Below are positions 28,801-38,522 of a stretch of 64,000 bases of DNA, piece after piece. Origin of the DNA: Kaistia defluvii (GTDB lineage: Bacteria; Pseudomonadota; Alphaproteobacteria; Rhizobiales; Kaistiaceae). Position 1 is the stretch's first letter, and the number at the start of each line of letters is the position of its first letter. Below the pieces are notes generated by a model. The model saw only the letters and a program-made list of their open reading frames with translations, did no database searches and had not been told where the DNA came from. The stretch covers positions 62,001 through 126,000 of the forward strand of contig NZ_JAPKNI010000011.1 of the NCBI RefSeq assembly GCF_026343955.1, read 5' to 3'. A program made the position numbers and the translations under genes.

Positions 28801-29514
28801 ATGCCTCATGACCAGATCGTCCCGCCGGAGACGCTCGTCCCGGCCCGGGAAATGGCGGCCCGCAACACCGGCCGCGTGCCGAACGAGAGCGAGGCCTATC
28901 GCCAGGCGCGGCAGGCGCTGCTGGCGGAGGAAATCGAGCTTCGCCGCCATATCGAGCGGGTGGCGGCGCAGCGCCGCGCCCTGCCGCCGGGCGCCATCGT
29001 CGAGAAGGACTACCGCTTCGAGAGCGAGGTGGGGCCGGTCGATCTTGCCGGCCTGTTCGGCGAGCACACGACGCTGGTCGTCTACAACTACATGTATGGG
29101 CCGCAGCGCAAGCGCCCCTGCCCGATGTGCACGGCGCTGCTGAGCGCCTGGGACGGCGAGGCGCGGGATATCGAGCAGCGCGTCGCCTTCGCCATGGTCG
29201 CCCGCTCGCCGATCGAGCGGCTCCAGGCGTTCAAGCAGGAGCGCGGCTGGAAGGCGCTGAAACTCTATTCGGACATGAGCGGCGATTACACGCGGGATTT
29301 TGCCAGTCGCGAGGATGCCGACATCCCGGCGCTCAACGTGTTTACACGCAAGGATGGCGTCATCCGCCATTTCTGGCGCGACGAGATGGGCGAGACGGCC
29401 GACCCCGGCCAGGATCCGCGCGGCGCCCCCGACGTGATGCCGATCTGGACCGTGCTCGACCTGACGCCGGAAGGCCGCGGCACCGACTGGTATCCGGAGC
29501 TGGAATACCGATAG
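28801..29514 (+). CDS. DUF899 family thioredoxin-like protein
   Basis: A 237-residue protein of the DUF899 family, which has a thioredoxin-like fold. Recognisable parts are EIELRRHIERVAAQRRALPPG near the N-terminus, the segment YNYMYGPQRKRPCPMCTALL with a CPMC pair in the place of a thioredoxin active site, and the C-terminal GTDWYPELEYR. No signal peptide or membrane helix. The biochemical function of the family is unknown; the CxxC suggests a thiol redox role. GGGAGGAAGTG precedes the ATG at 28801. The next gene, a YCII-domain protein, starts 41 bases later. Confidence 0.75.
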   Translation: MPHDQIVPPETLVPAREMAARNTGRVPNESEAYRQARQALLAEEIELRRHIERVAAQRRALPPGAIVEKDYRFESEVGPVDLAGLFGEHTTLVVYNYMYGPQRKRPCPMCTALLSAWDGEARDIEQRVAFAMVARSPIERLQAFKQERGWKALKLYSDMSGDYTRDFASREDADIPALNVFTRKDGVIRHFWRDEMGETADPGQDPRGAPDVMPIWTVLDLTPEGRGTDWYPELEYR

Positions 29515-29555
29515 AGGCCAAGCCCGCGCTCGCCCCCCGATCGAAGGAGCTTCCG

Positions 29556-29996
29556 ATGCAGTTTGCCTGCCTGGTCTATATCGACGGCGACGCGATGGCG
29601 GCGTTGTCGAACGAAGAGCAAGCCCGGCTCACCGACGAGACGATCGAACAGGATTGGGCCCTGCGCCGGGCGGGGCAGCTGATCCTGGCGCGGCCACTGC
29701 AACCGCCCGAGACCGCCGCCGTGGTGCGCGTCCGGGCGGGGCAGGCCAACGTCACCGACGGCCCCTTCACCGAGGCCAAGGAGATGCTGGGCGGCTTCCT
29801 GATCATCGAGGCGGAAGACCGGGACGCGGCGATCGCGATCGCCAGGGCCTCGCCCATGGCGCGGATGGGCAGCATCGAGGTCCGGCCGATCCTCGACCAC
29901 ACCCACAGCCTGACGGGCGAAGCAAGGCCGCCCGCGCTGGCGCCGGCCGACGAACAAGAGATCAGCCCTCGACCCGCTCATACACCGTCGCGGTGA
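29556..29996 (+). CDS. YCII-related (dimeric alpha-beta barrel) protein
   Basis: A 146-residue protein of the YCII-related / DGPF family (small ferredoxin-like barrels). The family stretch [30 protein letters not shown] is clear, and [22 protein letters not shown] opens it. AAGGAGCTTCCG precedes the ATG. Members are often found beside ECF sigma factors or redox genes; no such sigma gene is here, but a DUF899 gene precedes it. Its 3' end overlaps the convergent deoA gene by 35 bases, so the last residues, rich in Pro and Arg, may be a recent extension. Confidence 0.75.
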   Translation: MQFACLVYIDGDAMAALSNEEQARLTDETIEQDWALRRAGQLILARPLQPPETAAVVRVRAGQANVTDGPFTEAKEMLGGFLIIEAEDRDAAIAIARASPMARMGSIEVRPILDHTHSLTGEARPPALAPADEQEISPRPAHTPSR

Positions 29997-31272
29997 CTTC
30001 CGGGCGCGGGCCGAGGCGGTAGGCGGCGCGCAGCAGCGCCGAGGCGCGGTCGGCGTCGGATTCCGATTTCGCGTGCACCCGGCCGAGCGGCGTCTGCGCG
30101 TCCACCGGCGCGCCGATGCCGGCCAGATCGGAAAAGCCGACGGAGAGGTCGATCGGGTCGCTCGCCATGCGGCGGCCGCCGCCAAGCTCGATCACCGCTA
30201 TGCCGACGGCACGGGTGTCGATGGCGCTGACATGACCCTCCTCCCCGGCCAGCACGTCGCGGACGATCTCGGCGCGGGGCAGGTAGTCGTCGACGCGCTC
30301 GACGAAATCGGCCGGCCCGCCGAGCCCCGCCACCATGCGTCCAAAGATTTCCGCCGCGCGGCCGGAGGCGAGCGCCGTCTCGATGCGCTCGCGCGCGGCG
30401 CTGACGCCCTCGGCGCGGCCGGCGGTGATCAGCATCTCGGCGCCGAGCGCCACGGTGACCTCGTGCAGCCGCGCGTCGCGGGCCGCGCCTGTCAGGTAGT
30501 GCACCGCATTGCGCATCTCGAGCGCGTTGCCGGCGGCCGGCGCCAGCGGCTCGTTCATGTCGGTGATCAGCGCGGTGGTGGGGACCCCGGCGCCGTTCGC
30601 CACCTCGACCAGGCTTCTTGCCAGCGCGCGGGCGTCGGCATGGCTCGCCATGAAGGCGCCGGTGCCGGTCTTGACGTCGAGGACGAGCCCCTGCAGCCCG
30701 GCGGCGAGCTTCTTCGACAGGATCGAGGCTGTGATCAGCGGGATCGATTCGACCGTCGCGGTGACGTCGCGGATGGCGTAGAGGCGCTTGTCGGCCGGCG
30801 CGAGATCGGCCGTCTGGCCGATGACGGCGGTGCCGCAATCCTTCACCACCTGGCGAAACAGGGCGAGGTCCGGCTGGCTCCTGTAGCCGGGGATCGAATC
30901 GAACTTGTCGAGCGTGCCGCCGGTATGGCCGAGGCCACGGCCGGAGATCATCGGCACATAGACGCCGCAGGCAGCCACCATCGGAGCCAGCATCAGCGAG
31001 ACATTGTCGCCGACGCCGCCGGTCGAATGCTTGTCGACGACGGGGCCATCGAGATGCGACCAATCGAGCACCGAGCCGGAATCGCGCATGGCGAGCGTCA
31101 GCGCCACCGCCTCGTCGCGGGTCATGCCACGGAAGAAGATCGCCATGGCGAAGGCGGCGACCTGGCCTTCCGATACGGCGCCGGAGGTCAGGCCCTCGAC
31201 CATGAAGCGGATCGCCTCGGGGGCAAGCGCCTCGCCCTCGCGCTTGGCGCGGATGATTTCCTGCGGCAGCAT
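29962..31272 (-). CDS. deoA: Thymidine phosphorylase
   Basis: Splits thymidine (and deoxyuridine) with phosphate into the base and 2-deoxyribose 1-phosphate. The 436-residue protein has the family motif [20 protein letters not shown], the phosphate-binding [13 protein letters not shown] and the active-site [11 protein letters not shown]. Length fits the E. coli type enzyme. Last gene of the nucleoside uptake operon, following a purine nucleoside phosphorylase after about 100 bases that contain a palindromic repeat. Cytoplasmic. Confidence 0.95.
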   Translation of the reverse strand: MLPQEIIRAKREGEALAPEAIRFMVEGLTSGAVSEGQVAAFAMAIFFRGMTRDEAVALTLAMRDSGSVLDWSHLDGPVVDKHSTGGVGDNVSLMLAPMVAACGVYVPMISGRGLGHTGGTLDKFDSIPGYRSQPDLALFRQVVKDCGTAVIGQTADLAPADKRLYAIRDVTATVESIPLITASILSKKLAAGLQGLVLDVKTGTGAFMASHADARALARSLVEVANGAGVPTTALITDMNEPLAPAAGNALEMRNAVHYLTGAARDARLHEVTVALGAEMLITAGRAEGVSAARERIETALASGRAAEIFGRMVAGLGGPADFVERVDDYLPRAEIVRDVLAGEEGHVSAIDTRAVGIAVIELGGGRRMASDPIDLSVGFSDLAGIGAPVDAQTPLGRVHAKSESDADRASALLRAAYRLGPRPEVTATVYERVEG

Positions 31273-31328
31273 CTTCTTGGCACGCCTCCCAAACCGATAC
31301 GCGTCCAGCCATGGTCACGGATCGCACT

Positions 31329-31370
31329 ATACCTCACCTCTCCCCATGGGAGAGGTGGCGGGCCCCCTTC
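31329..31370. repeat. REP-like palindrome between pnp and deoA
   Basis: CCTCACCTCTCCC-CATG-GGAGAGGTGGCGGG, a member of the CCTCACCC/CCTCTCCC repeat family found also after cysK, inside this operon at 34782-34910 and upstream of hrpB. Confidence 0.55.
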
Positions 31371-31371
31371 G

Positions 31372-32190
31372 TCAGTCCTCCAGATCCCGCAGGAACCGGC
31401 GGATGATCTTTTCGAGCTTCTTCGCGCCTAAGGGAGCCATTTCCTTGGTCTCCTCATGCGACAGCTCGCCCGCCGCCATGCCGGCGCCGAGATTGGTGAT
31501 GTTGGAGATGGCGGCGACCTTCAGCCCGAAGAACCGCGCCAGAATGGTTTCCGGCACGGTCGACATGCCCACGGCGTCGGCGCCGAGGATGCGCGCCATG
31601 CGGATTTCGGCCGGCGTCTCGAAGGACGGGCCGGAGAACCACATATAGACGCCGCTTTCGAGATCGACGCCCTCGCGCTTGGCCGCGCGCTCCAGTCCCG
31701 CGCGCCAGACCAGGTCATAGGCGACCGAAAGCCCGACGAAGCGCGCATCGGTCTCTTCGCCGATCAGCGGATTGCGGCCGGAGAGATTGATGTGGTCTTC
31801 CAGCATCATCAGCGAGCCCGGCCCCATTTCGGGGCGGAGCGAACCGGCCGCGTTGGTGAGGATCGCGCCCTCGCAGCCGAGCGCCTTCAGCATGCCGATG
31901 GCGTTGCGCATCACCGAGGCATCGCCGGATTCGTAGAAGTGCGAGCGGCCGGAGAAAACGAGGACCTCGACGCCTTCCAGCCGCCCCGCCACCAGCGACC
32001 CGGCATGCGCCGAGACCTTCGAAACGGGCATGCCCGGCAGCTCGGCATAGGGGATGCGGACAGCGTCAGTCACCGCTTCGGCCAGCGGACCGAGGCCGGA
32101 GCCGAGCACGATACCGATGCGGTAGGGCGCGTCGCGCCGGTCGCGCAGCACGGCGGCCGCGGCGCGGCCGTCGTCCCGAAGCGCGGACAT
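31372..32190 (-). CDS. punA: Purine-nucleoside phosphorylase (trimeric type)
   Basis: Cleaves purine (deoxy)nucleosides with phosphate into free base and (deoxy)ribose 1-phosphate. The 272-residue protein has the phosphate-site GIVLGSGLGPLAE, the SGRSHFYESGD loop, ILTNAAGSL, and the substrate region GPSFETPAEIRMARILGADAVGMSTVPE, all typical of the trimeric PNP family. The start ATG overlaps the cdd stop codon as ATGA, so the two are translationally coupled. Probable specificity for inosine and guanosine is from the family, not shown here. Confidence 0.92.
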   Translation of the reverse strand: MSALRDDGRAAAAVLRDRRDAPYRIGIVLGSGLGPLAEAVTDAVRIPYAELPGMPVSKVSAHAGSLVAGRLEGVEVLVFSGRSHFYESGDASVMRNAIGMLKALGCEGAILTNAAGSLRPEMGPGSLMMLEDHINLSGRNPLIGEETDARFVGLSVAYDLVWRAGLERAAKREGVDLESGVYMWFSGPSFETPAEIRMARILGADAVGMSTVPETILARFFGLKVAAISNITNLGAGMAAGELSHEETKEMAPLGAKKLEKIIRRFLRDLED

Positions 32191-32615
32191 CAGAACCGCT
32201 CGTCCATCGAGAAGCCGGCCGGCAGCAGCTGCGCCATGGTGAAATCCTGGCCGTCGCCGGTCGGATCCGAGCAATGGATCAGCGTGCTGGGATGCGAGAA
32301 TTCCTTCAGCCTCTGGCGGCAGCCGCCGCAGGGCGTGCAGACGATGCCGCCATCGACCCGGTCGGCCACGACCACCACGGCGGCGATGCGGCGGCCCTCG
32401 CCGGGGATGCCGGCGGCGATCATCTGACCGATCGCCGAGGTCTCGGCGCACCAGCCCTCGGGATAGGCGGCGTTCTCGACATTGGCGCCGACATAGACCT
32501 CGCCATCCTCGGTCAGCACCGCGGCGCCGACCCGGAACTTCGAATAGGGCGCGTGGGCGTTGAGGCGGACTTCCTGCGCCCGCTGCAGCAGTTCCGCCTT
32601 GAGGTGGTCGTCCAT
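32190..32615 (-). CDS. cdd: Cytidine deaminase
   Basis: Zinc enzyme converting cytidine and deoxycytidine to uridine and deoxyuridine. The 141-residue homotetrameric-type protein has the zinc motif NAAYPEGWCAETSAIGQM (Cys and Glu) and PCGGCRQRLKEF (second Cys pair). HAPYSKFRVGAAVL is the usual N-terminal segment. It starts right after the ABC permease gene and overlaps the next gene, so it belongs to the same operon. Confidence 0.96.
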   Translation of the reverse strand: MDDHLKAELLQRAQEVRLNAHAPYSKFRVGAAVLTEDGEVYVGANVENAAYPEGWCAETSAIGQMIAAGIPGEGRRIAAVVVVADRVDGGIVCTPCGGCRQRLKEFSHPSTLIHCSDPTGDGQDFTMAQLLPAGFSMDERF

Positions 32616-32616
32616 C

Positions 32617-33585
32617 TTAGCGTTCCTTCACATAGGGCACGCCGCCAGCCTTGGGCGGGATCGCCTTGCCGATGAAGCCGGCAAGCAGGATCACGGTCAG
32701 GATGTAGGGCAGTGCCTGGATCAATTGCACGGGAACCTCGCCGATGCCGGGCAGGATGATGCCCTGCAGGCGGATCGAGGCGGCGTCGAGGAAGCCGAAC
32801 AGCAGGCAGGTCAGAAGCACGTTGAGCGGCTTCCATTTGGCGAAGACCAGCGCCGCCAGCGCGATATAGCCCTTGCCGGCCGACATCTCGCGGATGAAGC
32901 CGGCGGACTGGGCGATCGACAGATAGGTGCCGGCAAAGCCGGCAAGGATGCCGCAGCAGATCAGCGCGCGGTAACGCAGCCAGGCGACCGAAATGCCGGC
33001 CGTATCCACGGCGCCGGGGTTTTCGCCCACCGCGCGGACGCGCAGCCCGAAGCGCGTGCGATAGAGCGCCCACCAGGTGAACGGCACGGCGAGGAAGGCG
33101 AGGTAGACCAGGATGTTCTGGCCGGAGACCAGCCCCGAATAGAGCGGGCCGAGGAAGGGGATCGGCGCGATATCGGCGGCGAAGGGCAGCGTGATCTCGG
33201 TGAAGCGCGCCGTATTCGGCAGTTGCGGCGTGCGGCCGCCCTGGCCGAACCAGGCGTTGCCGAGCAGGATCGTCAGGCCGGAGGCGATGAAGTTGATCGC
33301 CACGCCCGAGATGATCTGGTTGCCGCGCTGGGTGATCGAGGCGAAGCCGTGCAGCAGGCTGAGCAGAACGCCGGTCAGGATGCCGGCGAACAGGCCGAGC
33401 CAGGGCGAACCGGTGACGGTGGCGACCGAGGCGGCGGAGAAGGCCGAGAACAGCATCTTGCCTTCCAGGCCGATGTCGAAGATGCCCGACCGTTCGGCAT
33501 AGAGGCCCGCAAGCGCGGTGAAGATCAGCGGCACGGAGAGGCGAACCGTGGCGGCGAGGATCTGGATCAGATCGGCGAAGTCCAT
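32617..33585 (-). CDS. Nucleoside ABC transporter permease (second)
   Basis: A 322-residue inner-membrane permease of the BPD_transp_2 (branched-chain/sugar-type) class, about eight to nine hydrophobic helices. The start FADLIQILAATVRLSVPLIFTALAGLYAERSGIFDIGLEGK and the EGKMLFSAF motif are typical of the YufQ/NupQ-like permease of nucleoside (BMP-type) transporters. It lies 9 bases after the other permease and 1 base before cdd, in the uptake operon. Confidence 0.9.
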   Translation of the reverse strand: MDFADLIQILAATVRLSVPLIFTALAGLYAERSGIFDIGLEGKMLFSAFSAASVATVTGSPWLGLFAGILTGVLLSLLHGFASITQRGNQIISGVAINFIASGLTILLGNAWFGQGGRTPQLPNTARFTEITLPFAADIAPIPFLGPLYSGLVSGQNILVYLAFLAVPFTWWALYRTRFGLRVRAVGENPGAVDTAGISVAWLRYRALICCGILAGFAGTYLSIAQSAGFIREMSAGKGYIALAALVFAKWKPLNVLLTCLLFGFLDAASIRLQGIILPGIGEVPVQLIQALPYILTVILLAGFIGKAIPPKAGGVPYVKER

Positions 33586-33594
33586 GATCGCTCC

Positions 33595-34725
33595 TCAGGC
33601 CGCGCCGGCGGACGAAGCCGCGACGGATTTGGGTTTCGGGGCGAACAGCACGATCAGCGCCGGGCGGAACATGTGCTCGAGCGCGCCGGCGAACAGGATG
33701 ACCAGGCCCTGGATCAGGATGATCACCTCGCGCGAGATGTTGGGCATGTCGAAGGCGAGCGCCGCGCCGCCCTGATAGAGCACGCCGAACAGGATCGAGG
33801 CGATGATGATGCCGACCGGATGCGAGCGGCCCATCAGCGCGACGGCGATGCCGACGAAGCCGGCGCCGGCGGGAAAATCGATCTGCAGCTTGCCGGCGTC
33901 GCCCATCACCGGGTTCAGCGCCATCATGCCGGAGAGGCCGCCCGAGATCAGCATGGTGATGACGACGGTCTTCACATAGGGAATGCCGGCATAGACGGCC
34001 GCCGTCGCATTGGTCCCCATGGTGCGGATCTCGTAGCCGAAGCGGGTGCGCCAGATCAGCAGCCAGACGGCCAGGGCCGCGACCAGCGCGATCAGGAACG
34101 AGACGTTGAAGGGCGCGGCGCCGATATCGAGGCCGAACACCTGCATCAGCCAGCCGAGCTTCGGCAGCTGGCCGCCTTCCTCGAACAGGCGGGTCTGCGG
34201 CGACATGTTGCCGGGCTGCTTGATGACGTTGACCAGCAGATAGACCATCAGCGCCGCGGCGATGAAGTTGAACATGATCGTCGTGATGACGATGTGGCTG
34301 CCGCGCTTGGCCTGCAGCCAGGCGGGGATGAACGCCCAGGCCGCGCCGAAAGCGAAGGCCGCCGCCGTGGCGAACACGGCCGTCACGTACCAGGGCATGT
34401 AGCGGTCGAGCGTCAGCGCCGCGAAGGCGACGCCGAGTCCGCCGAGATAGACCTGGCCCTCGCCGCCGATGTTGAACAGGCCGCCATGGAAGGCGACCGC
34501 CACCGCGAGGCCGGTGAAGATGAAATTGGTGGCGTAATAGAGGGTGAAGGCGATGCCCTCGCCATCGCCGAGCGCGCCGGCGACGAGGTATTTCACCGCC
34601 TCGATCGGGTTCTCGCCGATGAACAGCACGACGAGGCCGGAAAGCGCGAAGGCCACGGCGACATTGATCAGCGGCAGCAGGCCGAAATTGACCCAGCGCG
34701 GCAGGGTTCCGAGTGGGACGCTCAT
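33595..34725 (-). CDS. Nucleoside ABC transporter permease (first)
   Basis: A 376-residue inner-membrane permease of the YufP/NupP-like class with about nine to ten hydrophobic helices. The family motif FNIGGEGQVYLGGLGVAFAAL and a long extracytoplasmic loop (VIKQPGNMSPQTRLFEEGG) are visible. The ATG at 34725 begins MSVPLGTLPRWVNFGLLPL; the frame extends to 34779 but only into linker DNA. It pairs with the adjacent smaller permease to form the channel. REP-like palindromes separate it from the ATPase gene upstream. Confidence 0.9.
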   Translation of the reverse strand: MSVPLGTLPRWVNFGLLPLINVAVAFALSGLVVLFIGENPIEAVKYLVAGALGDGEGIAFTLYYATNFIFTGLAVAVAFHGGLFNIGGEGQVYLGGLGVAFAALTLDRYMPWYVTAVFATAAAFAFGAAWAFIPAWLQAKRGSHIVITTIMFNFIAAALMVYLLVNVIKQPGNMSPQTRLFEEGGQLPKLGWLMQVFGLDIGAAPFNVSFLIALVAALAVWLLIWRTRFGYEIRTMGTNATAAVYAGIPYVKTVVITMLISGGLSGMMALNPVMGDAGKLQIDFPAGAGFVGIAVALMGRSHPVGIIIASILFGVLYQGGAALAFDMPNISREVIILIQGLVILFAGALEHMFRPALIVLFAPKPKSVAASSAGAA

Positions 34726-34781
34726 GGCTGTGCTTCCGGGTGGGGGACCGTGGTGGTGGCGTTCGGGGTGGCCTGCCAAAA

Positions 34782-34910
34782 GCCCCTCACCCCAACCCTC
34801 TCCCGCAAGCGGTAGAGGGGGCGCGCCGGACCTAGGCTCGCCGTCGACGCCGAACTGGCCGAAAAGCCCTCGCCCGCTCGCGGGAGAGGGTTGGGTGAGG
34901 GTTTTGCTTG
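34782..34910. repeat. REPIN-like doublet between ATPase and permease genes
   Basis: CCCCTCACCCCAACCCTCTCCCGC at one end (about 34784-34807) and the mirrored GCGGGAGAGGGTTGGGTGAGG at the other (about 34879-34899), about 75 bases apart. Transcribed within the operon, it would fold into a long double hairpin in the mRNA. Confidence 0.7.
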
Positions 34911-34921
34911 GGCGTCGATCA

Positions 34922-36469
<1,548 letters not shown>

Positions 36470-36619
36470 GCAGGGGCCCCGAAACGGCTGCACCTTCGCG
36501 AGGAGGGCGGCCGGACTATTCATCGCCATGACCGGGAAAGGGGCCGGACCTCCGAACCCGTCGCGAAGCGCTCGCTCCGCCGGGATGCCCCTTCGCCGGC
36601 GCCGCCGGCCGCATCGGAT

Positions 36620-36655
36620 CCGTCGCGATGCCGGACGGATCCGGCATCGCGACGG
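36620..36655 (-). other. 14-bp mRNA stem-loop after the binding-protein gene
   Basis: CCGTCGCGATGCCG (36620-36633) pairs perfectly with CGGCATCGCGACGG (36642-36655), loop of 8 bases. No U-run follows. It lies 20 bases past the binding-protein stop codon; such stems often protect the upstream message and lower the level of downstream genes. Confidence 0.6.
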
Positions 36656-36674
36656 TTTCAGAAACGGACCGCGA

Positions 36675-37667
36675 TCAGCTCGGGCACTTCTCGTCGGTCA
36701 TGTAGTCATGAACCTTGACGGCGCCGGAGATGATGTCGGCCTTGGCCTTTTCGACGGCAGCCTTCATCTCGTCGGTGACGAGCGGCTTGTTGTTGTCGTC
36801 GAGCGCCCAGTCCACGCCGCCTTCCTTGAGGCCGAGCGCCTGGGTGCCGGCGGTGAACTTGCCGTCCTTGACGTCGGCATAGGCATTGTGCACGGCGACG
36901 TCGACGCGCTTGACCATCGAGGTCAGGATCTTGCCGGGATGCAGGTGGTTCTGGTTGGAATCGACGCCGATGCCGAGCTTGCCGGCGTCGACGGCGGTCT
37001 GCAGCACGCCGAGGCCGGTGGCGCCGGCCGCCGCGTAGATCACGTCCGCGCCCTGGTCGATCTGCGACTTGGCGAGCTCACCGCCGCGAACCGGATCGTT
37101 CCAGGCCGCGCCGGTGGTGCCGGTCATGTTCTGGAAGACTTCCGTCGCGCCGGCCGCCTTGGCGCCCTGGACGTAGCCGCAGCCGAACTTGCGGATCAGC
37201 GGGATGTCCATGCCGCCGACAAAGCCGACCTTCTTGGTTTCCGACTTCAGGCCGGCGAGCACGCCGACGAGATAGGAGCCCTCGTCCTCGGCGAAGACGA
37301 CCGAACGGACGTTCGGAGCGTCGACGACGGAATCAACCAGCACGAACTGCGTCTCGGGGAATTCCTTCGAAACCTTGGCGACCGCATCGGTCCAGGCGAA
37401 GGAGAGCGCGACGACGGGGTTGAACCCGCGCTTGGCGAAATTGCGGATGGCCTGCTCGCCCTGCGTGTCGTTCTGCGGCTCGAAATCCTTGTAGTCGATG
37501 CCGGTCTCCGCCTTGAACTTCTCCGAGCCGTTGAAGCCGGCCTCGTTGAAGGATTTGTCGAACTTGCCGCCGGTGCCATAGACGATGGCCGGCTTGACGT
37601 CGGCAGCCCAGGCCGAACCCGTGGCCATAAGCGCCACGAAGGCTACCCCGATAAACTTGCGGATCAT
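36675..37667 (-). CDS. BMP-family nucleoside ABC transporter substrate-binding protein
   Basis: A 330-residue periplasmic binding protein of the BMP (basic membrane protein/PnrA) family, which binds purine and pyrimidine nucleosides. It has a Sec signal peptide (MIRKFIGVAFVALMATGSAWA) without a lipobox, then the family opening PAIVYGTGGKFDKSFNEAGFNG and DTQGEQAIRNFAKRGFNPVVAL. GGAGAG precedes the ATG at 37667; the longer frame is leader. First gene of the uptake and salvage operon (binding protein, ATPase, two permeases, cdd, pnp, deoA), so the transported nucleosides can be processed immediately. Confidence 0.92.
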   Translation of the reverse strand: MIRKFIGVAFVALMATGSAWAADVKPAIVYGTGGKFDKSFNEAGFNGSEKFKAETGIDYKDFEPQNDTQGEQAIRNFAKRGFNPVVALSFAWTDAVAKVSKEFPETQFVLVDSVVDAPNVRSVVFAEDEGSYLVGVLAGLKSETKKVGFVGGMDIPLIRKFGCGYVQGAKAAGATEVFQNMTGTTGAAWNDPVRGGELAKSQIDQGADVIYAAAGATGLGVLQTAVDAGKLGIGVDSNQNHLHPGKILTSMVKRVDVAVHNAYADVKDGKFTAGTQALGLKEGGVDWALDDNNKPLVTDEMKAAVEKAKADIISGAVKVHDYMTDEKCPS

Positions 37668-38013
37668 GATGGTGACTCTCTCCTCTTGAAGGCGTTTTCG
37701 TCGGGCGTTGATCGCCAGACCGAAAGTTCCCCTGACGTTACCGGCGAGCGGCCGTTCTTTTCCATTTTGCATGGAGCCCGGCAAATTTCATGCGCTTTCT
37801 TTATTCAAGCTCCCGCGCAACCCTGCCCTTCACAAGCAAGGCGGATCGTGGCCGTCAGATTATGCGGCGGCATTTTTTTATACAACTGATCAAAGAAACG
37901 CCGTCGCGGGGGCGCCATCAAATTGTCGTCCCGCCTCACTTTCGGCTTTTCCTCGGACCCCGATTTTTCTATCACTGGCGAGCCGGTCCGGGAGACCGCT
38001 TGGAGAACAGACA
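37668..38013. other. Divergent promoter region between the binding protein and mgsA
   Basis: 346 bases, no credible gene. It contains an AT-rich stretch with seven T's leading into TATACA (37879-37884), a plausible -10 box for mgsA, without a good -35. The upstream signals for the nucleoside operon on the minus strand are not clear. Confidence 0.5.
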
Positions 38014-38469
38014 ATGACGATCGACCCGGCCCTGCTGCACCCGGCCAACCCTCGTCCTGCCACGCCCCGTCCGGCCATGCCCCGTCCGGCCCTGGCCCTG
38101 GTTGCCCATGACAAGAAGAAGGACGACCTCGTCGCCTTCGCCGTGTCGCACCAGACCAAGCTCGGGGATTTCGACCTCTATGCCACCGGCACCACCGGCA
38201 GCCGCATCCTCGCCGCCGTGCCGACCCTGCCGGTGACGCGGCTGAAGAGCGGGCCGCTCGGCGGCGACCAGCAGATCGGCGCGCTGATCGCCGAAGGCCG
38301 GATCAAGGGCCTGATCTTTTTCGTCGACCCGCTGACGCCGATGCCGCATGACGTGGACGTCAAGGCGCTGATGCGGCTTGCCGCCCTCTACGACATTCCG
38401 ATGGCGCTGAACCAGGCGACCGCCAATCTCCTGATCGCCCATCCCGACGCCTTCCTGCAGACATCGTGA
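38014..38469 (+). CDS. mgsA: Methylglyoxal synthase
   Basis: Converts dihydroxyacetone phosphate to methylglyoxal and phosphate, a bypass of lower glycolysis when phosphate is short or sugar phosphates build up. The 151-residue protein shows [18 protein letters not shown], the catalytic Asp in [15 protein letters not shown] and [21 protein letters not shown]. Before the conserved core is a tail of three 5-residue repeats ([15 protein letters not shown]). The ATG at 38014 follows GGAGAACAGAC; a later in-frame ATG at 38077, inside the repeats, is an alternative start. glk follows after 53 bases. Confidence 0.93.
   Translation: MTIDPALLHPANPRPATPRPAMPRPALALVAHDKKKDDLVAFAVSHQTKLGDFDLYATGTTGSRILAAVPTLPVTRLKSGPLGGDQQIGALIAEGRIKGLIFFVDPLTPMPHDVDVKALMRLAALYDIPMALNQATANLLIAHPDAFLQTS
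38047..38091 (+). repeat. Three 15-bp tandem repeats inside mgsA
   Basis: Units at 38047-38061, 38062-38076 and 38077-38091, the last two identical in 14 of 15 bases (ACGCCCCGTCCGGCC / ATGCCCCGTCCGGCC). They encode [15 protein letters not shown] at the N-terminus of methylglyoxal synthase. Confidence 0.8.
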
Positions 38470-38522
38470 CGCGCTCCGGACCGCCCGGCTTGCCAACGCC
38501 CGCTCAGCCAAACCAAGGCACC

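Noticed and set aside
32560-34815. Antisense frame of about 750 codons across cdd and two permeases
   Set aside because: It spans three real genes in the opposite direction and has an extreme composition (Asp, Gln, Arg, Gly).
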